The position numbers and the translations under genes were made by a program. Shown here piece by piece: positions 17,291-26,185 of a stretch of DNA of 64,000 nucleotides. Each line of letters begins with the position of its first letter. Position 1 is the stretch's first letter. This DNA is from Sphingopyxis yananensis. Its GTDB lineage: Bacteria > Pseudomonadota > Alphaproteobacteria > Sphingomonadales > Sphingomonadaceae. Below the pieces are notes generated by a model, which was not told the DNA's origin, ran no database searches, and was given only the letters and a program-made list of their open reading frames with translations. Location of the stretch: contig NZ_JAJEWI010000010.1 in assembly GCF_020687785.1 (NCBI RefSeq), positions 1 to 64,000 of the forward strand, written 5' to 3'.

Positions 17291-18229
17291 ATGAGCATGT
17301 CGGAAATTTTCGAACCTTTCGCACGGCTTCTCAGCGATATAGCTACCCCCGCAGCAGTGCGGGCGCTGGAGGTCAGCGGCGATGTCGCGCCAATTTGGTC
17401 AGCGGTTGAAGCCTCTGGCTATTTGGATATTTTGGTCGGCGAGGAGTTTGGCGGGGCGGGATTGACTCTGTCGGATGCCGCGCCGATTTTTGAACTGTTG
17501 GGCCGTCATGCCCTGCCGCTGCCGATTGGCGATACGATGTTGGCGCGGGCCTTGCTGGCGCGGGCAGGCGTGGAATATGGTGCCGATTATGGCAGTGCGC
17601 CAATCGCCTTGGTAACCGGCGCGCAGCCATGCGTTGGCGCGGGCTTTGCTTCGGCATTTTTGACGGGTTCGCCGACGGCGCCTGTGTTGCAAGCTGCCGA
17701 AGTCAGCGCCACGGGTGTCCATGGCGATAGAAGCGCTGTGGTGTCATTATCAGGCAGTGCGGAATTGCGCCCGGTCGCGGCGATTCTTCGGGCTTTGACG
17801 ATTTCTGGCGCGGCGCATCAGTTGCTGGAAATGACCGTCGCTTACGCCAATGATCGGGCGCAATTTGGTAAGCCCATTGGCAAATTTCAGGCGGTGCAAC
17901 AGCAGTTGGCGGTACTTGCCGAACAAGCGGTTGCGGCCCGCATTGCCGCTGCCATGGGCGCGCGCGCCGGCCTGGATGCCAGCCCTTTGCAAGCCGCCTT
18001 AGCCAAACATAATGCGAGCGTTGCAGCAGCCCAAATTGCCCCCATTGCACATGGCGTACATGGCGCAATTGGCATTAGTGAAGAATATGATCTGCAACTT
18101 TTCACCCGCCGTTTAAATGAATGGCGCATGGCGGATGGGTCGGAAGCCTATTGGGCGGATGTGGTTGGCCATGCGCGGCTTGGTCAGCCGGACGTCCCGA
18201 CCACGCAGTTCATCCGTTCTGCAATATAA
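17291..18229 (+). CDS. acyl-CoA dehydrogenase, small (beta) subunit
   Basis: A 312-residue acyl-CoA dehydrogenase-like protein, shorter than usual because the central beta domain is reduced. The N-terminal helices (VEASGYLDILVGEEFGGAGL) and C-terminal domain (AYANDRAQFGKPIGKFQAVQ) are recognisable, but no Glu is found at either catalytic position that I could place. This matches the non-catalytic partner in the alpha2beta2 dehydrogenases described for steroid side-chain and ring degradation (FadE27/FadE29 type). The ATG at 17291 follows AGGATC; the alpha gene ends at 17278. Confidence 0.8.
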   Translation: MSMSEIFEPFARLLSDIATPAAVRALEVSGDVAPIWSAVEASGYLDILVGEEFGGAGLTLSDAAPIFELLGRHALPLPIGDTMLARALLARAGVEYGADYGSAPIALVTGAQPCVGAGFASAFLTGSPTAPVLQAAEVSATGVHGDRSAVVSLSGSAELRPVAAILRALTISGAAHQLLEMTVAYANDRAQFGKPIGKFQAVQQQLAVLAEQAVAARIAAAMGARAGLDASPLQAALAKHNASVAAAQIAPIAHGVHGAIGISEEYDLQLFTRRLNEWRMADGSEAYWADVVGHARLGQPDVPTTQFIRSAI

Positions 18230-18694
18230 GCTGTTTGCGAATAGACTGAGATTGGGCTGCCAGTGTCGATGACGCGGGGGAGGAGAGGCATCAGCGTAGG
18301 GATATGAAGTAGAAGGTCCTCAGCCTTGCGGGAGGGACGCTGCTTTTCTTGCGCTGATGCTTCTTTTTACTTCTCTGATGCGAGGCCGCGATTTGAAGCC
18401 ATTCTAGTATTGTTTACTCCTTAGCGCGCCCGCATTGGGGCGCGCAATTCGCTGATCTTGGGCTATGTGAAGATGGAGCAGGGCAAGCGCAGGGGCAAGA
18501 CGGCGCAGGAATTGGCCTTCACCGAAGAAACCGCGCGAGGCTACAGCAAGATGATATACATTTTAACGGGTGCGTGCGCCCACACAGAGTAGGCTCGTAA
18601 TTTTTAACCAGCGTTTTGATGAAGGGCTGACCTCTAGTTTGCAGTGTTGATCGGGCCGAAGAAATGACAAGGGGAAGATTGTGCTTGATCATAT
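18230..18694. other. non-coding stretch with a small hairpin
   Basis: No gene could be supported here. GCGCGCCC (18424-18431) and GGGCGCGC (18438-18445) form an 8-bp inverted repeat. A short open frame after it (LILGYVKMEQGKRRGKTAQE) is not recognised and lacks a start signal; it may be debris of a lost gene. Confidence 0.4.
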
Positions 18695-18714
18695 TTGTAA
18701 GTGTTTACTGGTAA
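18695..18714. promoter_or_regulatory. partial inverted-repeat operator, site d
   Basis: TTGTAAG, six bases, CTGGTAA. The left half fits the GTNAG-N6-CTTAC class exactly; the right half is degenerate. It lies about 110 bases upstream of the nitronate-monooxygenase-like gene. Confidence 0.3.
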
Positions 18715-18824
18715 AGTCATAAGCCGTCGCGGTAGGGGAGAGGATTTCGGCAGGCTTGGGCCAGCAACAGGCTTCCGATCGCGTACGGAGGGTTTCAGCC
18801 GCGAAGCAGAAAAGGGACGTAATC

Positions 18825-19805
18825 TTGGCATTTCAAACGCGCATCACCGAGATTTTGGGTATCGAGCATCCGATTGTGCAGGGCGGTATGCAGGGAGTGG
18901 GAACCGCCGACTTGGCGAGCGCCGTTTCCAATGCGGGGGGGCTTGGCATTATTACCGCGCTGACCCAGCCGAGCCCAGAGGCTTTGCGCACTGAAATTGA
19001 GCGTTGCCGGAGCCTGACGGACAAGCCCTTTGGCGTGAATATCACCGTACTTCCCACGATTAACGCGCCGGATTATGCCGCCTATGCGCAGGCGGTGATC
19101 GACAGCGGGGTGAAGATTTTGGAGACGGCAGGATCGCCCGCCGTTCGCCAAATTTGGGAAATGGTGAAGCCGCACGGCATTAAGATTTTGCACAAATGTA
19201 CCGCCGTTCGTCATGCGTTGTCGGCCGAGCGGGCGGACGTGGATATTATTTCCATCGACGGTTTTGAATGTGCGGGCCATCCAGGGGAAGATGATATTCC
19301 GAGCCTGATTCTCATCCCCGCTGCGGCCGATAAGGTGAAAATTCCGCTGCTGGCATCAGGTGGCTTTGGCGATGGACGCGGGTTGATTGCGGCGCTGAGC
19401 TTGGGGGCTGAAGGTATTAATATGGGCACACGCTTCTGTGCCACCCAAGAAGCGCCTATTCACCCCAATGTGAAGCAGGCCTATGTGGAAAATGACGAGC
19501 GTGGCAGCGTGATGATTTTCCGCCAATTCAAGAACACGGCCCGCGTCGGCAAAAATAGTGTCAGCGAAGAAGTGGCGCGGCGCTTGAGCAATCCTGCGGC
19601 GGAATTTTCCGATGTCGCCGAATTGGTGGCGGGCGCGGCAGGGCGCGAGATGCTGAAAAGCGGTGATATGGATCAGGGGATTTTCTGGGCCGGTATGGTA
19701 CAGGGTTTGATCCATGATGTGCCAAGCTGTGCCGAGCTTATTTCCCGCATCATCCGTGAAGCGGAAGCGATTTTGGATCAGCGTTTGCAGATTATGCGCC
19801 GCTGA
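18825..19805 (+). CDS. nitronate monooxygenase / 2-nitropropane dioxygenase-like flavoprotein
   Basis: A FMN-dependent TIM-barrel oxidoreductase of 326 residues. Start: TTG at 18825 (LAFQTRITEILGIEHPIVQG) behind AAGGGACG; the upstream GTG at 18756 would add an unlikely leader. Signatures are QGGMQGVGTADLASAVSNAG, GVNITVLP, the active-site His in FECAGHPGED, GGFGDGRGLIAALSLGAEGI and MGTRFCATQEAP for FMN phosphate binding. Family members oxidise alkyl nitronates, but many in catabolic clusters have other roles, including acyl-CoA or enoyl substrates in steroid degradation, so the substrate is left open. A T-tailed terminator follows. Confidence 0.85.
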   Translation: MAFQTRITEILGIEHPIVQGGMQGVGTADLASAVSNAGGLGIITALTQPSPEALRTEIERCRSLTDKPFGVNITVLPTINAPDYAAYAQAVIDSGVKILETAGSPAVRQIWEMVKPHGIKILHKCTAVRHALSAERADVDIISIDGFECAGHPGEDDIPSLILIPAAADKVKIPLLASGGFGDGRGLIAALSLGAEGINMGTRFCATQEAPIHPNVKQAYVENDERGSVMIFRQFKNTARVGKNSVSEEVARRLSNPAAEFSDVAELVAGAAGREMLKSGDMDQGIFWAGMVQGLIHDVPSCAELISRIIREAEAILDQRLQIMRR

Positions 19806-19822
19806 TCTGATTGGGGGGAAGG

Positions 19823-19853
19823 GGCGGTCCTTTTGATAGGGCCGCCTCTTTTT
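19823..19853 (+). terminator. Rho-independent terminator after the nitronate-monooxygenase-like gene
   Basis: GGCGGTCC pairs with GGGCCGCC (one G-T pair) around eight bases and is followed by TCTTTTTTT. It lies between convergent genes, so it mainly serves the plus strand. Confidence 0.8.
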
Positions 19854-19857
19854 TTAC

Positions 19858-20304
19858 CTAGCCTATTTCCACATGCAGGCGCGTCAGGCGTATCTTTTGG
19901 ATACGCCATTGCCCGTCTTGGCAGACATAGCTTTCATGATAATGGCCATAGCCATGCATAAAGCGGAATGGCAGGTCGCTGCCCGCTGCCACCCATAATT
20001 TATCCTCCATCGCCCAAATTCCATGCGCATGGCTTTCGCTTTCGACGGTGATGTCGGGCGTATGGCCGTGGTGAACGGTGGTGACGTCAACCAGCATCGG
20101 AGCTAAGGAGCCGACATAGGCGTCCGCCCCATGGATGAGCTGGCTTTCATCATATCCGCCCGCTGAGGCGCGCATATCGGCGACCAAATCATCGGTGAAC
20201 AGGGCGCGATAGCCATCCCAATCTTTTCCATCAATGGTCTGGAAATAACGGGATTTTAGATTTTTGATCGCCTCGATAGCGAGAAGTTTTTCAACGTCTG
20301 TCAC
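19858..20304 (-). CDS. SnoaL-like (NTF2-fold) protein
   Basis: A 148-residue small polyketide-cyclase-like protein. The start is the GTG at 20304 (MTDVEKLLAIEAIKNLKSRY), four bases after the SDR stop. The family pattern YFQTIDGKDWDGYRALFTDD is followed by a conserved His pair (TTVHHGHTPDI) and a C-terminal QWRIQKIRLTRLHVEIG strand. Such proteins act as dehydratases, isomerases or binding partners in aromatic and steroid catabolism. Last gene of a six-gene minus-strand run starting at 25778, so probably co-transcribed. Confidence 0.8.
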   Translation of the reverse strand: MTDVEKLLAIEAIKNLKSRYFQTIDGKDWDGYRALFTDDLVADMRASAGGYDESQLIHGADAYVGSLAPMLVDVTTVHHGHTPDITVESESHAHGIWAMEDKLWVAAGSDLPFRFMHGYGHYHESYVCQDGQWRIQKIRLTRLHVEIG

Positions 20305-20308
20305 CGCC

Positions 20309-21088
20309 TTATTGCACCGGGCCGTTGGGGAGGGCAGGTTCGAAAAGACCTGCCGTCCAACCGCCGTCCACGGCGATTTCCGCGCCATTGATGTAGCTGG
20401 CCTCATCGCTGGCGGCGAACAGAGTGGCGCGGGCGACTTCTTCGGGTTGGCCGATGCGCTGTAGTGGCACGCGGGTATAGCTGCGGTTCAAATCCTCTAG
20501 GCTTTGGCCCATCGGATTGCCCATTACCGTATCGACGCCGCCCGGATGGATGGAGATGGAGCGGATATTATATGGCCCGAATTCGTAAGCATAGCTTTTG
20601 GTGATGCCACGCACCGCCCATTTGCTGGCGGTATAGGCGGTCAGCCCATTGCAGCCGCGCAGCCCATCGACAGAAGATATATTGATAATCGCGCCCTTGC
20701 CGCTGGCCTTCAATGCCGGAACGGCATGTTTCACGCCCATCATCACGCCCAGCACATTGATCGACAGCACGCGCTCTGCATCGGCGCGCACCATTTGATC
20801 GGCGGCGGCGAAATGTACGACGGCGGCGTTATTCACCAATATGTCGAGCTTGCCAAATTGCGATTGCGCCAAGGCGACGACGGCTTGCCAATCGCTTTCT
20901 AACTGGACATCTAGTTTATGAAATACAGCGGCATCGCCGAGTTCGGCAGCCAAGGCTTGGCCTTCTGCTTCCAAAATATCTCCGATGACCACCTTCGCGC
21001 CTTCGGCGACAAACAGCCGAGCCGTCGCTTCGCCCATGCCCCGGGCTGCGCCGCTGATGATCGCGATTTTCCCCTCTAGGCGTTTCAT
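20309..21088 (-). CDS. SDR, 3-alpha/20-beta-hydroxysteroid-dehydrogenase-like
   Basis: A classical SDR of 259 residues. Rossmann motif [15 protein letters not shown], acidic IGDILEAEG suggesting [16 protein letters not shown] in place of NNAG, catalytic Ser in [11 protein letters not shown] and YTASK. The C-terminal region [11 protein letters not shown] is typical for the family. It sits between the ene-reductase and the SnoaL-like gene in the minus-strand run. The likely reaction is oxidation of a secondary alcohol to a ketone, or the reverse, on a cyclic substrate (inference from family resemblance only). Confidence 0.87.
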   Translation of the reverse strand: MKRLEGKIAIISGAARGMGEATARLFVAEGAKVVIGDILEAEGQALAAELGDAAVFHKLDVQLESDWQAVVALAQSQFGKLDILVNNAAVVHFAAADQMVRADAERVLSINVLGVMMGVKHAVPALKASGKGAIINISSVDGLRGCNGLTAYTASKWAVRGITKSYAYEFGPYNIRSISIHPGGVDTVMGNPMGQSLEDLNRSYTRVPLQRIGQPEEVARATLFAASDEASYINGAEIAVDGGWTAGLFEPALPNGPVQ

Positions 21089-21118
21089 TTGTCTAATTCC
21101 TCTCGTTATTTTGCTATT

Positions 21119-22201
21119 TTAATCTTGGATGAAATTGGGCCAACCCGAGAGATAGCTTTGAAATTTCGGGGAGACGCCTTGCGCGGTCAAATGGCCCGAT
21201 GTCACTGGCAAAGCGGGCGCCGCATGATCGACATTGTTCTGTAATTTTTGCGGAAAATCATGCTCGATAATTGCCGCACGGCCTAGCAGGGCAAAGTCGC
21301 AACCTTGATCCAAAAGCCAGCGGGCGGTCTGGCCGTTCATGATTTTTCCCGCTGCGCCAAGACGCACCTTGCCGCGCGGAATCTCTGTGAAATGATGGAG
21401 CAGCAAGCGGCTGTCATCCTCTGCCGCGTCGATGGGCCGCTTGCGCACATCCCACAATGACATATCGACATAATCGACCCGCTCGGTCGCGCAAATACTT
21501 TGGGTCAGCGCCACGACTTCAGCCAAATTTTGTCCAAAGCGTTCGGGCGATAAGCGCACGCCCAACTGGAAATCGGGGTCGCAACTTTGGCGGATGCCAT
21601 CCAATATTTCGAGCAACAGGCGCGCGCGATTTTCCGCCGTGCCGCCATATTCATCGTCGCGGCGATTGAGTTCGGGTGATAAAAAGGCGCTGAGGATATA
21701 GCCGTGCGCGCCATGCACCTCGACCCCATCAAAGCCCGCTTGCTCGGCTCGCAAGGCGGCGGCGATGAAATCGTCGCGCAATTGATAGACTTCATCCAGG
21801 CTGAGCGCCCGTGCGCCGCTATCTGCATCCCCTGATGGTGAGACGATATCGTTCACCAAATTGGCAGGCGCGCGATATCCGGCATGATGCAATTGCACCG
21901 CCGAAAGCGCGCCCTTTTGGCGCAGATCATCGGCGAGCCGCGTGAGCGCAGGCAGATGTTGATCGCCAAATATGCCAAGCTGGCCTGGAAAGCCTTGGCC
22001 ATTGGCTTGCACATGGGCGGCGGCGGTCATCACCAAGCCATAGCCGCCCGCTGCGCGCATCGCCAACCAATGATGCTCTTCATCCGACAAAAGGCCATCG
22101 GCGTGGCTTTGCTGGTTGGTGAGCGGGGCTAGCATTAGCCGATTGTTCATGGCTTTCCCGTGGTGGAACTCCAAGGGCTGAAACAAATCGGCTGATGACA
22201 T
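21119..22201 (-). CDS. NADH:flavin oxidoreductase of the Old Yellow Enzyme family
   Basis: A 360-residue single-domain FMN enzyme; the iron-sulfur and second Rossmann domains of 2,4-dienoyl-CoA reductases are absent. Typical segments are [32 protein letters not shown], the signature [20 protein letters not shown] with [15 protein letters not shown], and the FMN-phosphate region [12 protein letters not shown]. The HGAHGY motif provides substrate-anion ligands in the family. Ene-reductases of this kind reduce an activated C=C bond next to a carbonyl. It lies 30 bases upstream of the SDR gene in the same run. Confidence 0.9.
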   Translation of the reverse strand: MSSADLFQPLEFHHGKAMNNRLMLAPLTNQQSHADGLLSDEEHHWLAMRAAGGYGLVMTAAAHVQANGQGFPGQLGIFGDQHLPALTRLADDLRQKGALSAVQLHHAGYRAPANLVNDIVSPSGDADSGARALSLDEVYQLRDDFIAAALRAEQAGFDGVEVHGAHGYILSAFLSPELNRRDDEYGGTAENRARLLLEILDGIRQSCDPDFQLGVRLSPERFGQNLAEVVALTQSICATERVDYVDMSLWDVRKRPIDAAEDDSRLLLHHFTEIPRGKVRLGAAGKIMNGQTARWLLDQGCDFALLGRAAIIEHDFPQKLQNNVDHAAPALPVTSGHLTAQGVSPKFQSYLSGWPNFIQD

Positions 22202-22237
22202 AGCTTGGTCCTGTTTTGATGGTATGAATCGCGAAGG

Positions 22238-23134
22238 TTATAGACGGGGTGGCTTCACGCCCGCATTGTCGCAAGCAAAATCAAGCAGGCTGCTATAATC
22301 TTGGATCGCGCGCGGGGTGGCGCGGGCGGCGCTGTAAACCGCATGGGCAGCAGAGCCGACGGGCAAGCCCAAACGCTGTTCATTGGCGGCGGTCATGGCG
22401 AGGGTGAGGTCTTTATGCGCCAAATCAATGGTGAAACCTGGGGTCACATCGCCCTTCAGTACCTTATTCACCATCAGCGTGTGCAACTGGCCATTTTGCG
22501 CGGTGGTGGCTCCGGTGACGTTGAGGATGGTTTCCAGATCGAGGCCCAATTTCGTACCCAAGGCGACCGCTTCGGCGCTGACTTCGGCGATAGTGAGAAG
22601 GAGGAAATTGTTCACCAATTTCATGCGACTGCCCATGCCTTCTGCGCCGCAGCGGAAGATGGTGTTGCCCATGGCGTTGAGCAAAGGCTCGACACGGGCG
22701 AAATTCTCGTCTGACGCGCCGACCATGAACAGGGATTCGCCGCGCTCGGCATGCAGGACCAAGCGGCCAATGGGGCTATCGACAAAAGCGATATTTTTGG
22801 CGGCGCAGGCCTTGGCCACGCGGTCTGTTGCATTGGCGTCGATGGTCGACATTTCCAGCAGTAACGCGCCGTCGTTAATATGAGCTAGCACGCCGTCTGC
22901 GCCCAAAACCACCGTTTCCACATGCACGGTGGCGGGCAGGCAGGTGATGACGATATCCGCGCTGCTGACCGCTTCTTGGATAGAGGCTGTCGCCACCGCA
23001 CCCAATTCCGCGAGCGCGCTCATGCGGGCGGCATCAATATCAAACGCATGAAGGGCAAAGCCCTTGCGCTGCAAATTTTTCGCAAGCGGCAGGCCCATGG
23101 CGCCAAGACCGATGAAAGCGATTTTCTGTGTCAT
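22238..23134 (-). CDS. beta-hydroxyacid dehydrogenase (3-hydroxyisobutyrate dehydrogenase-like)
   Basis: A 298-residue NAD(P)-dependent dehydrogenase. The N-terminal Rossmann fold begins KIAFIGLGAMGLPLAKNLQR. The substrate-binding segment FVDSPIGRLVLHAERGESLF departs slightly from the family DAPVSGG pattern. The catalytic Lys is in GSRMKLVNNFLLLTIAEVSA. Family members interconvert a hydroxy acid and its semialdehyde. Its placement directly downstream of an aldehyde dehydrogenase suggests a hydroxy acid/semialdehyde step in the same pathway (inference). Confidence 0.86.
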   Translation of the reverse strand: MTQKIAFIGLGAMGLPLAKNLQRKGFALHAFDIDAARMSALAELGAVATASIQEAVSSADIVITCLPATVHVETVVLGADGVLAHINDGALLLEMSTIDANATDRVAKACAAKNIAFVDSPIGRLVLHAERGESLFMVGASDENFARVEPLLNAMGNTIFRCGAEGMGSRMKLVNNFLLLTIAEVSAEAVALGTKLGLDLETILNVTGATTAQNGQLHTLMVNKVLKGDVTPGFTIDLAHKDLTLAMTAANEQRLGLPVGSAAHAVYSAARATPRAIQDYSSLLDFACDNAGVKPPRL

Positions 23135-23167
23135 AACTATCCTATCCCTGAATTTTTATGCCGCCTG

Positions 23168-24622
23168 TCAGATCACACCATGGTTGATATAGGCGGTTTT
23201 CATTTCGGTGAAGAAAGCGGCGCTGGCCGTTCCCGTTTCGCGGGGGCCAAAGCCCGATGGCGCGCGGCCACCCAAGGGGACGTGATATTCCAGACCCGCC
23301 GTGGGGGCGTTGACCATCACCATTCCGGCCTTGCTGCTGCTGCGGAATTGCTCGGCAGCGCGCAGATTTTGCGTGGCGATACCAGCGGACAGCGCAAAGT
23401 CGCAGTCATTGGCAACCGATATGGCTTCATCCAAATCTTGCACTTTAATCACCGCTGCAATCGGTCCAAAGCTTTCATGCCGGTTAAGCTGCATATCATT
23501 GCGCGTGTTGGCAAACAGCGTGGGCGCGAGATAGAGTCCGCGCGTGCGGCACTCCACTTCGCAGCCACCAGCGATGAGGTCCGCACCTTCCGCCTTGGCG
23601 CTGGCGATGAATTCCAAATTGGCGCGAAATTGCGGGGCCGTGGCGACGGGGCCGATTTGCGTATCGGCATCCAACGCATGGCCCACCCGATAGGCTTTGG
23701 CTTCTTTTGCGACCCGTTCAACAAACTCATCATGAACCTTGTCGCCCACGATGAAGCGTTCGGTGCCGGTGCAGCGTTGGCCGGTTTGGATCCATGCCCC
23801 ATTGGCAGCGATACTGACCGCCAAATCCATATCGGCGTCATCCAGCACGATCAGCGGGTTTTTGCCGCCCAGTTCCAATTGCACTTTGGTCATGCTCAGT
23901 GCGGAGCGCTGCAGTACGGCGCGACCCGTTTCGGTGCCGCCGGTAAAGGTCAGCGCGTCGGCGCTATCGATCATGATATCGCCCGCGATGCGGCCATCGC
24001 CCAGCACCAGATTAACCACGCCCTTGGGCACGCCTATTTCGTCGAGCAAGCGCACCAGCATTATGGCGGCGGCAGGCACAAAGCTGGACGGTTTCAGCAC
24101 CACGCTATTGCCATAGGCCAGCGCGGCGGCCAATTTCCATGCGGGCAAAGCGATGGGGAAATTCCACGGTGTAATCGTCGCAACCACGCCAACCGGTTCA
24201 TGGCTGACGATGATATTATGACCATCGCGCATACTATCATGCCATTGGCCCGGATTGCGGAGCACTTCGCCGGCGTAAAAATGGAAACATTGCGCGGCGC
24301 GGATCGTTTCGCCGATTGCATCGGGCAGGGTCTTGCCTTCTTCGCGGGCCAATAAGCGCCCGATGCTGGCCGATCGTTCGATCAGCAAATCGCCCACTTT
24401 GCGCAGCAGATCGGCGCGGGCCTGCATATTATAGCCGCGCCATGCGGGCAGCGCCCGATGGGCGGCATCCATCGCCTGTTCGATGTCGGCGGGGCTGGCT
24501 TTGCTATAGCGGCCGACCTGCTCGTCCAAATCGGAAGGGTTAAATGTTTCCAAAAGCGTATCGCCATCGCGCCACGCGCCGTCGATATAATTTTGCCCGA
24601 TGAAAAGCGTGTCGTTCGTCAT
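23168..24622 (-). CDS. NAD(P)-dependent aldehyde dehydrogenase
   Basis: A 484-residue ALDH. The ATG at 24622 (MTNDTLFIGQNYIDGAWRDG) is chosen over an upstream start at 24784 that would add 54 poorly conserved residues and overlap the hairpin and the previous gene. Catalytic Glu lies in KVQLELGGKNPLIVLDDADM and the nucleophile Cys in WIQTGQRCTGTERF. The NAD-site region is TPWNFPIALPAWKLAAALAYGN, given here only in part as ITPWNFPIALPAWKL. It oxidises an aldehyde to an acid. It follows HxD...H protein A, separated by a hairpin that may reduce read-through. Confidence 0.92.
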   Translation of the reverse strand: MTNDTLFIGQNYIDGAWRDGDTLLETFNPSDLDEQVGRYSKASPADIEQAMDAAHRALPAWRGYNMQARADLLRKVGDLLIERSASIGRLLAREEGKTLPDAIGETIRAAQCFHFYAGEVLRNPGQWHDSMRDGHNIIVSHEPVGVVATITPWNFPIALPAWKLAAALAYGNSVVLKPSSFVPAAAIMLVRLLDEIGVPKGVVNLVLGDGRIAGDIMIDSADALTFTGGTETGRAVLQRSALSMTKVQLELGGKNPLIVLDDADMDLAVSIAANGAWIQTGQRCTGTERFIVGDKVHDEFVERVAKEAKAYRVGHALDADTQIGPVATAPQFRANLEFIASAKAEGADLIAGGCEVECRTRGLYLAPTLFANTRNDMQLNRHESFGPIAAVIKVQDLDEAISVANDCDFALSAGIATQNLRAAEQFRSSSKAGMVMVNAPTAGLEYHVPLGGRAPSGFGPRETGTASAAFFTEMKTAYINHGVI

Positions 24623-24662
24623 AAAAATCCCGCCATAGGATAGGGATGGAAAGGTGGATGCG

Positions 24663-24705
24663 CCGCTGACGGCGAGAGGCTTTGCAATGGCCCCGCCGTC
24701 AGCGG
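24663..24705. terminator. 11-bp perfect inverted repeat between HxD...H A and the aldehyde dehydrogenase
   Basis: CCGCTGACGGC and GCCGTCAGCGG flank a 21-base loop. No T-run follows on the minus strand, so it may be a partial terminator or a processing/stability element that sets different expression of HxD...H A and the genes after it. Confidence 0.5.
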
Positions 24706-24725
24706 TTGTATCTGTGCTAAGCCAA

Positions 24726-25778
24726 TTAGGCGGCAAGCTGTTCTGTGGGTTCCGGCGGGAAGATGCTGGGCACACCCGGATCATAGATGCGGGTCAGCAG
24801 GCCGATGAAGGCCTTGTCCGTCAACGGGTCAGTGGGGACGTCGAATTGCAAACCGCGTGCGCGCAAATCTTTGACAAAAATATCAAACACCTGCTCATGC
24901 GTGATATCGTCGCTATGATCGAGGGCGCGCTTCAATTCGGCATAGTCCATATAAATATCCGCGCCCCAGTGGATAAGGAAGCGGAACTCATCTTCTGGAA
25001 TATTTTGAACGACTTGGCCATCGGTGGTAATCTGCCACGCGCCCTTTTCAGCGGTGTTGGCCTGCATCATCGAATTGATCGCCAAACCTTGGGGGCGGCG
25101 CATATGGCTGGGGCCATTGGATTCTGCCGAATGGTACATCATTTCATTTTCGACGACCACGGCGCGGCCCCACATGGGCGCGTTAATCTGCTTGGGCTGG
25201 CCGTGCGGGCCTTCGGGCCAATAGTTAAAGCCGCCGCCAATCTGGCCCTTGTAATACCAGCTAATCACTTGCGCTTTGCGGGCTTGCCAATGTTTGAACA
25301 GGCCGGATTTCACCATCGTGTTCATCAGCCAGATTGGGCTATTATGCATCGTCACGCCGCGAAAACGTGTGGCGTCGACATGCGGGCTGCCGCCAGCGCC
25401 GCAGGGGCCTTGGATATTGAACAGCATATTTTCTGGGGTCGCATAGGCTGCGCCCCAATAACCCCGCACCAAATCCAAGAATTTGCTGTTTAAAAAGCAA
25501 TCTTCGATTTCGGGGTAGAGCATGGTGGAAGCTTGGGCGAAATAACCACGAAACACGGGCGATAGGAACATGTCCCAAGTGGGCGTAAAGCCTTCGGGGA
25601 TGCTGCCGGATGTAGTGGCAATCACTTCTTCGGGTGATTTGAAATGCTGCGCCAAGATCAGCGACCAAGGGCCGTTTTCGCGTACCACATTGAGCATGCG
25701 TTCATGCTGATCAGGGGTGAAGGCGTTTTCGATGACACGGGGTTCCGCAACAGGGCGGAAAATGGAAGGCTGACTCAT
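24726..25778 (-). CDS. HxD...H protein A, putative non-haem iron oxygenase-like
   Basis: A 350-residue soluble protein without a signal peptide. I do not recognise a named family, but it has two strong paralogs in this window (43409 and 45747). All three keep a His-x-Asp (H133/D135 in SPHVDATRFRG) and, 81 residues after the Asp, a His in VVVENEMMYHSAE (H216), plus R228 and LIHW (H270). HxD...H with this spacing is the iron facial triad of the 2-oxoglutarate/phytanoyl-CoA-type double-stranded beta-helix. Other blocks conserved in all three are ENGPWSLILAQHF, LDLVRGYW, WYYKGQIGGGFNYWP and APMWGRAVVVENEMM. It diverges from TBDR-1 and heads the aldehyde dehydrogenase run. The oxygenase role is inference. 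Confidence 0.7.
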   Translation of the reverse strand: MSQPSIFRPVAEPRVIENAFTPDQHERMLNVVRENGPWSLILAQHFKSPEEVIATTSGSIPEGFTPTWDMFLSPVFRGYFAQASTMLYPEIEDCFLNSKFLDLVRGYWGAAYATPENMLFNIQGPCGAGGSPHVDATRFRGVTMHNSPIWLMNTMVKSGLFKHWQARKAQVISWYYKGQIGGGFNYWPEGPHGQPKQINAPMWGRAVVVENEMMYHSAESNGPSHMRRPQGLAINSMMQANTAEKGAWQITTDGQVVQNIPEDEFRFLIHWGADIYMDYAELKRALDHSDDITHEQVFDIFVKDLRARGLQFDVPTDPLTDKAFIGLLTRIYDPGVPSIFPPEPTEQLAA

Positions 25779-25903
25779 CCCAAAAGGCTCCTTTTCATAT
25801 CTTATCGGGGAACGGCTGACGGGCCAGTGAGGGCCTGATCGCCATATCGTCTCCCTTTTTGATTCGGTCGCAATGATAGGCGTGTTGCTCTTGATCGAAA
25901 AGA

Positions 25904-25923
25904 TAGTATGTACTTACTTATAC
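25904..25923. promoter_or_regulatory. degenerate inverted-repeat operator, site e
   Basis: TAGTATG, six bases, CTTATAC: a weaker relative of the GTNAG-N6-CTTAC class. TAGTAT and ATACTA also form outer arms around ten bases. It lies 126 bases upstream of HxD...H A in the gap shared with TBDR-1. Confidence 0.35.
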
Positions 25924-25980
25924 TAAAATTCGAATCGAGCAGGGCGTCCGCCTGTGGGAAAAATATCACCATCTTACGAA

Positions 25981-25999
25981 TTTTCGAATTCGTTTCGAA
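25981..25999. promoter_or_regulatory. TTTTCGAA-type inverted repeat upstream of TBDR-1
   Basis: TTTTCGAA and TTCGAA are arranged as an inverted pair around five bases, in an AT-rich 400-base gap between HxD...H A and TBDR-1. Related TTTTCGA repeats lie near TetR-1 (37776), TBDR-3 (38841) and HxD...H B (44545). I see no gene in the rest of the gap. Confidence 0.4.
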
Positions 26000-26185
26000 T
26001 TTATCTTTAAAATACGCAAATCATATGCATTATGTATAAATTAAGAATTTTTCGTAAAAAAATGTGATTTAAAAGCTGAAAATGAAAATATTGATGTGTT
26101 TGACGCATCAGTAGAAAAACCGAGTGACATAAAGTGAGCGGCACGTGGATGTCGCCGAAAATTTGACGGGGAGAGTGTGTTGCCT

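Noticed and set aside
22922-24355. Plus-strand 477-residue open frame
   Set aside because: It lies antisense to the hydroxyisobutyrate-dehydrogenase-like and aldehyde dehydrogenase genes, which have full family motifs; the frame is rich in His, Arg and Gly as shadow frames are, and shows no start signal or motif.
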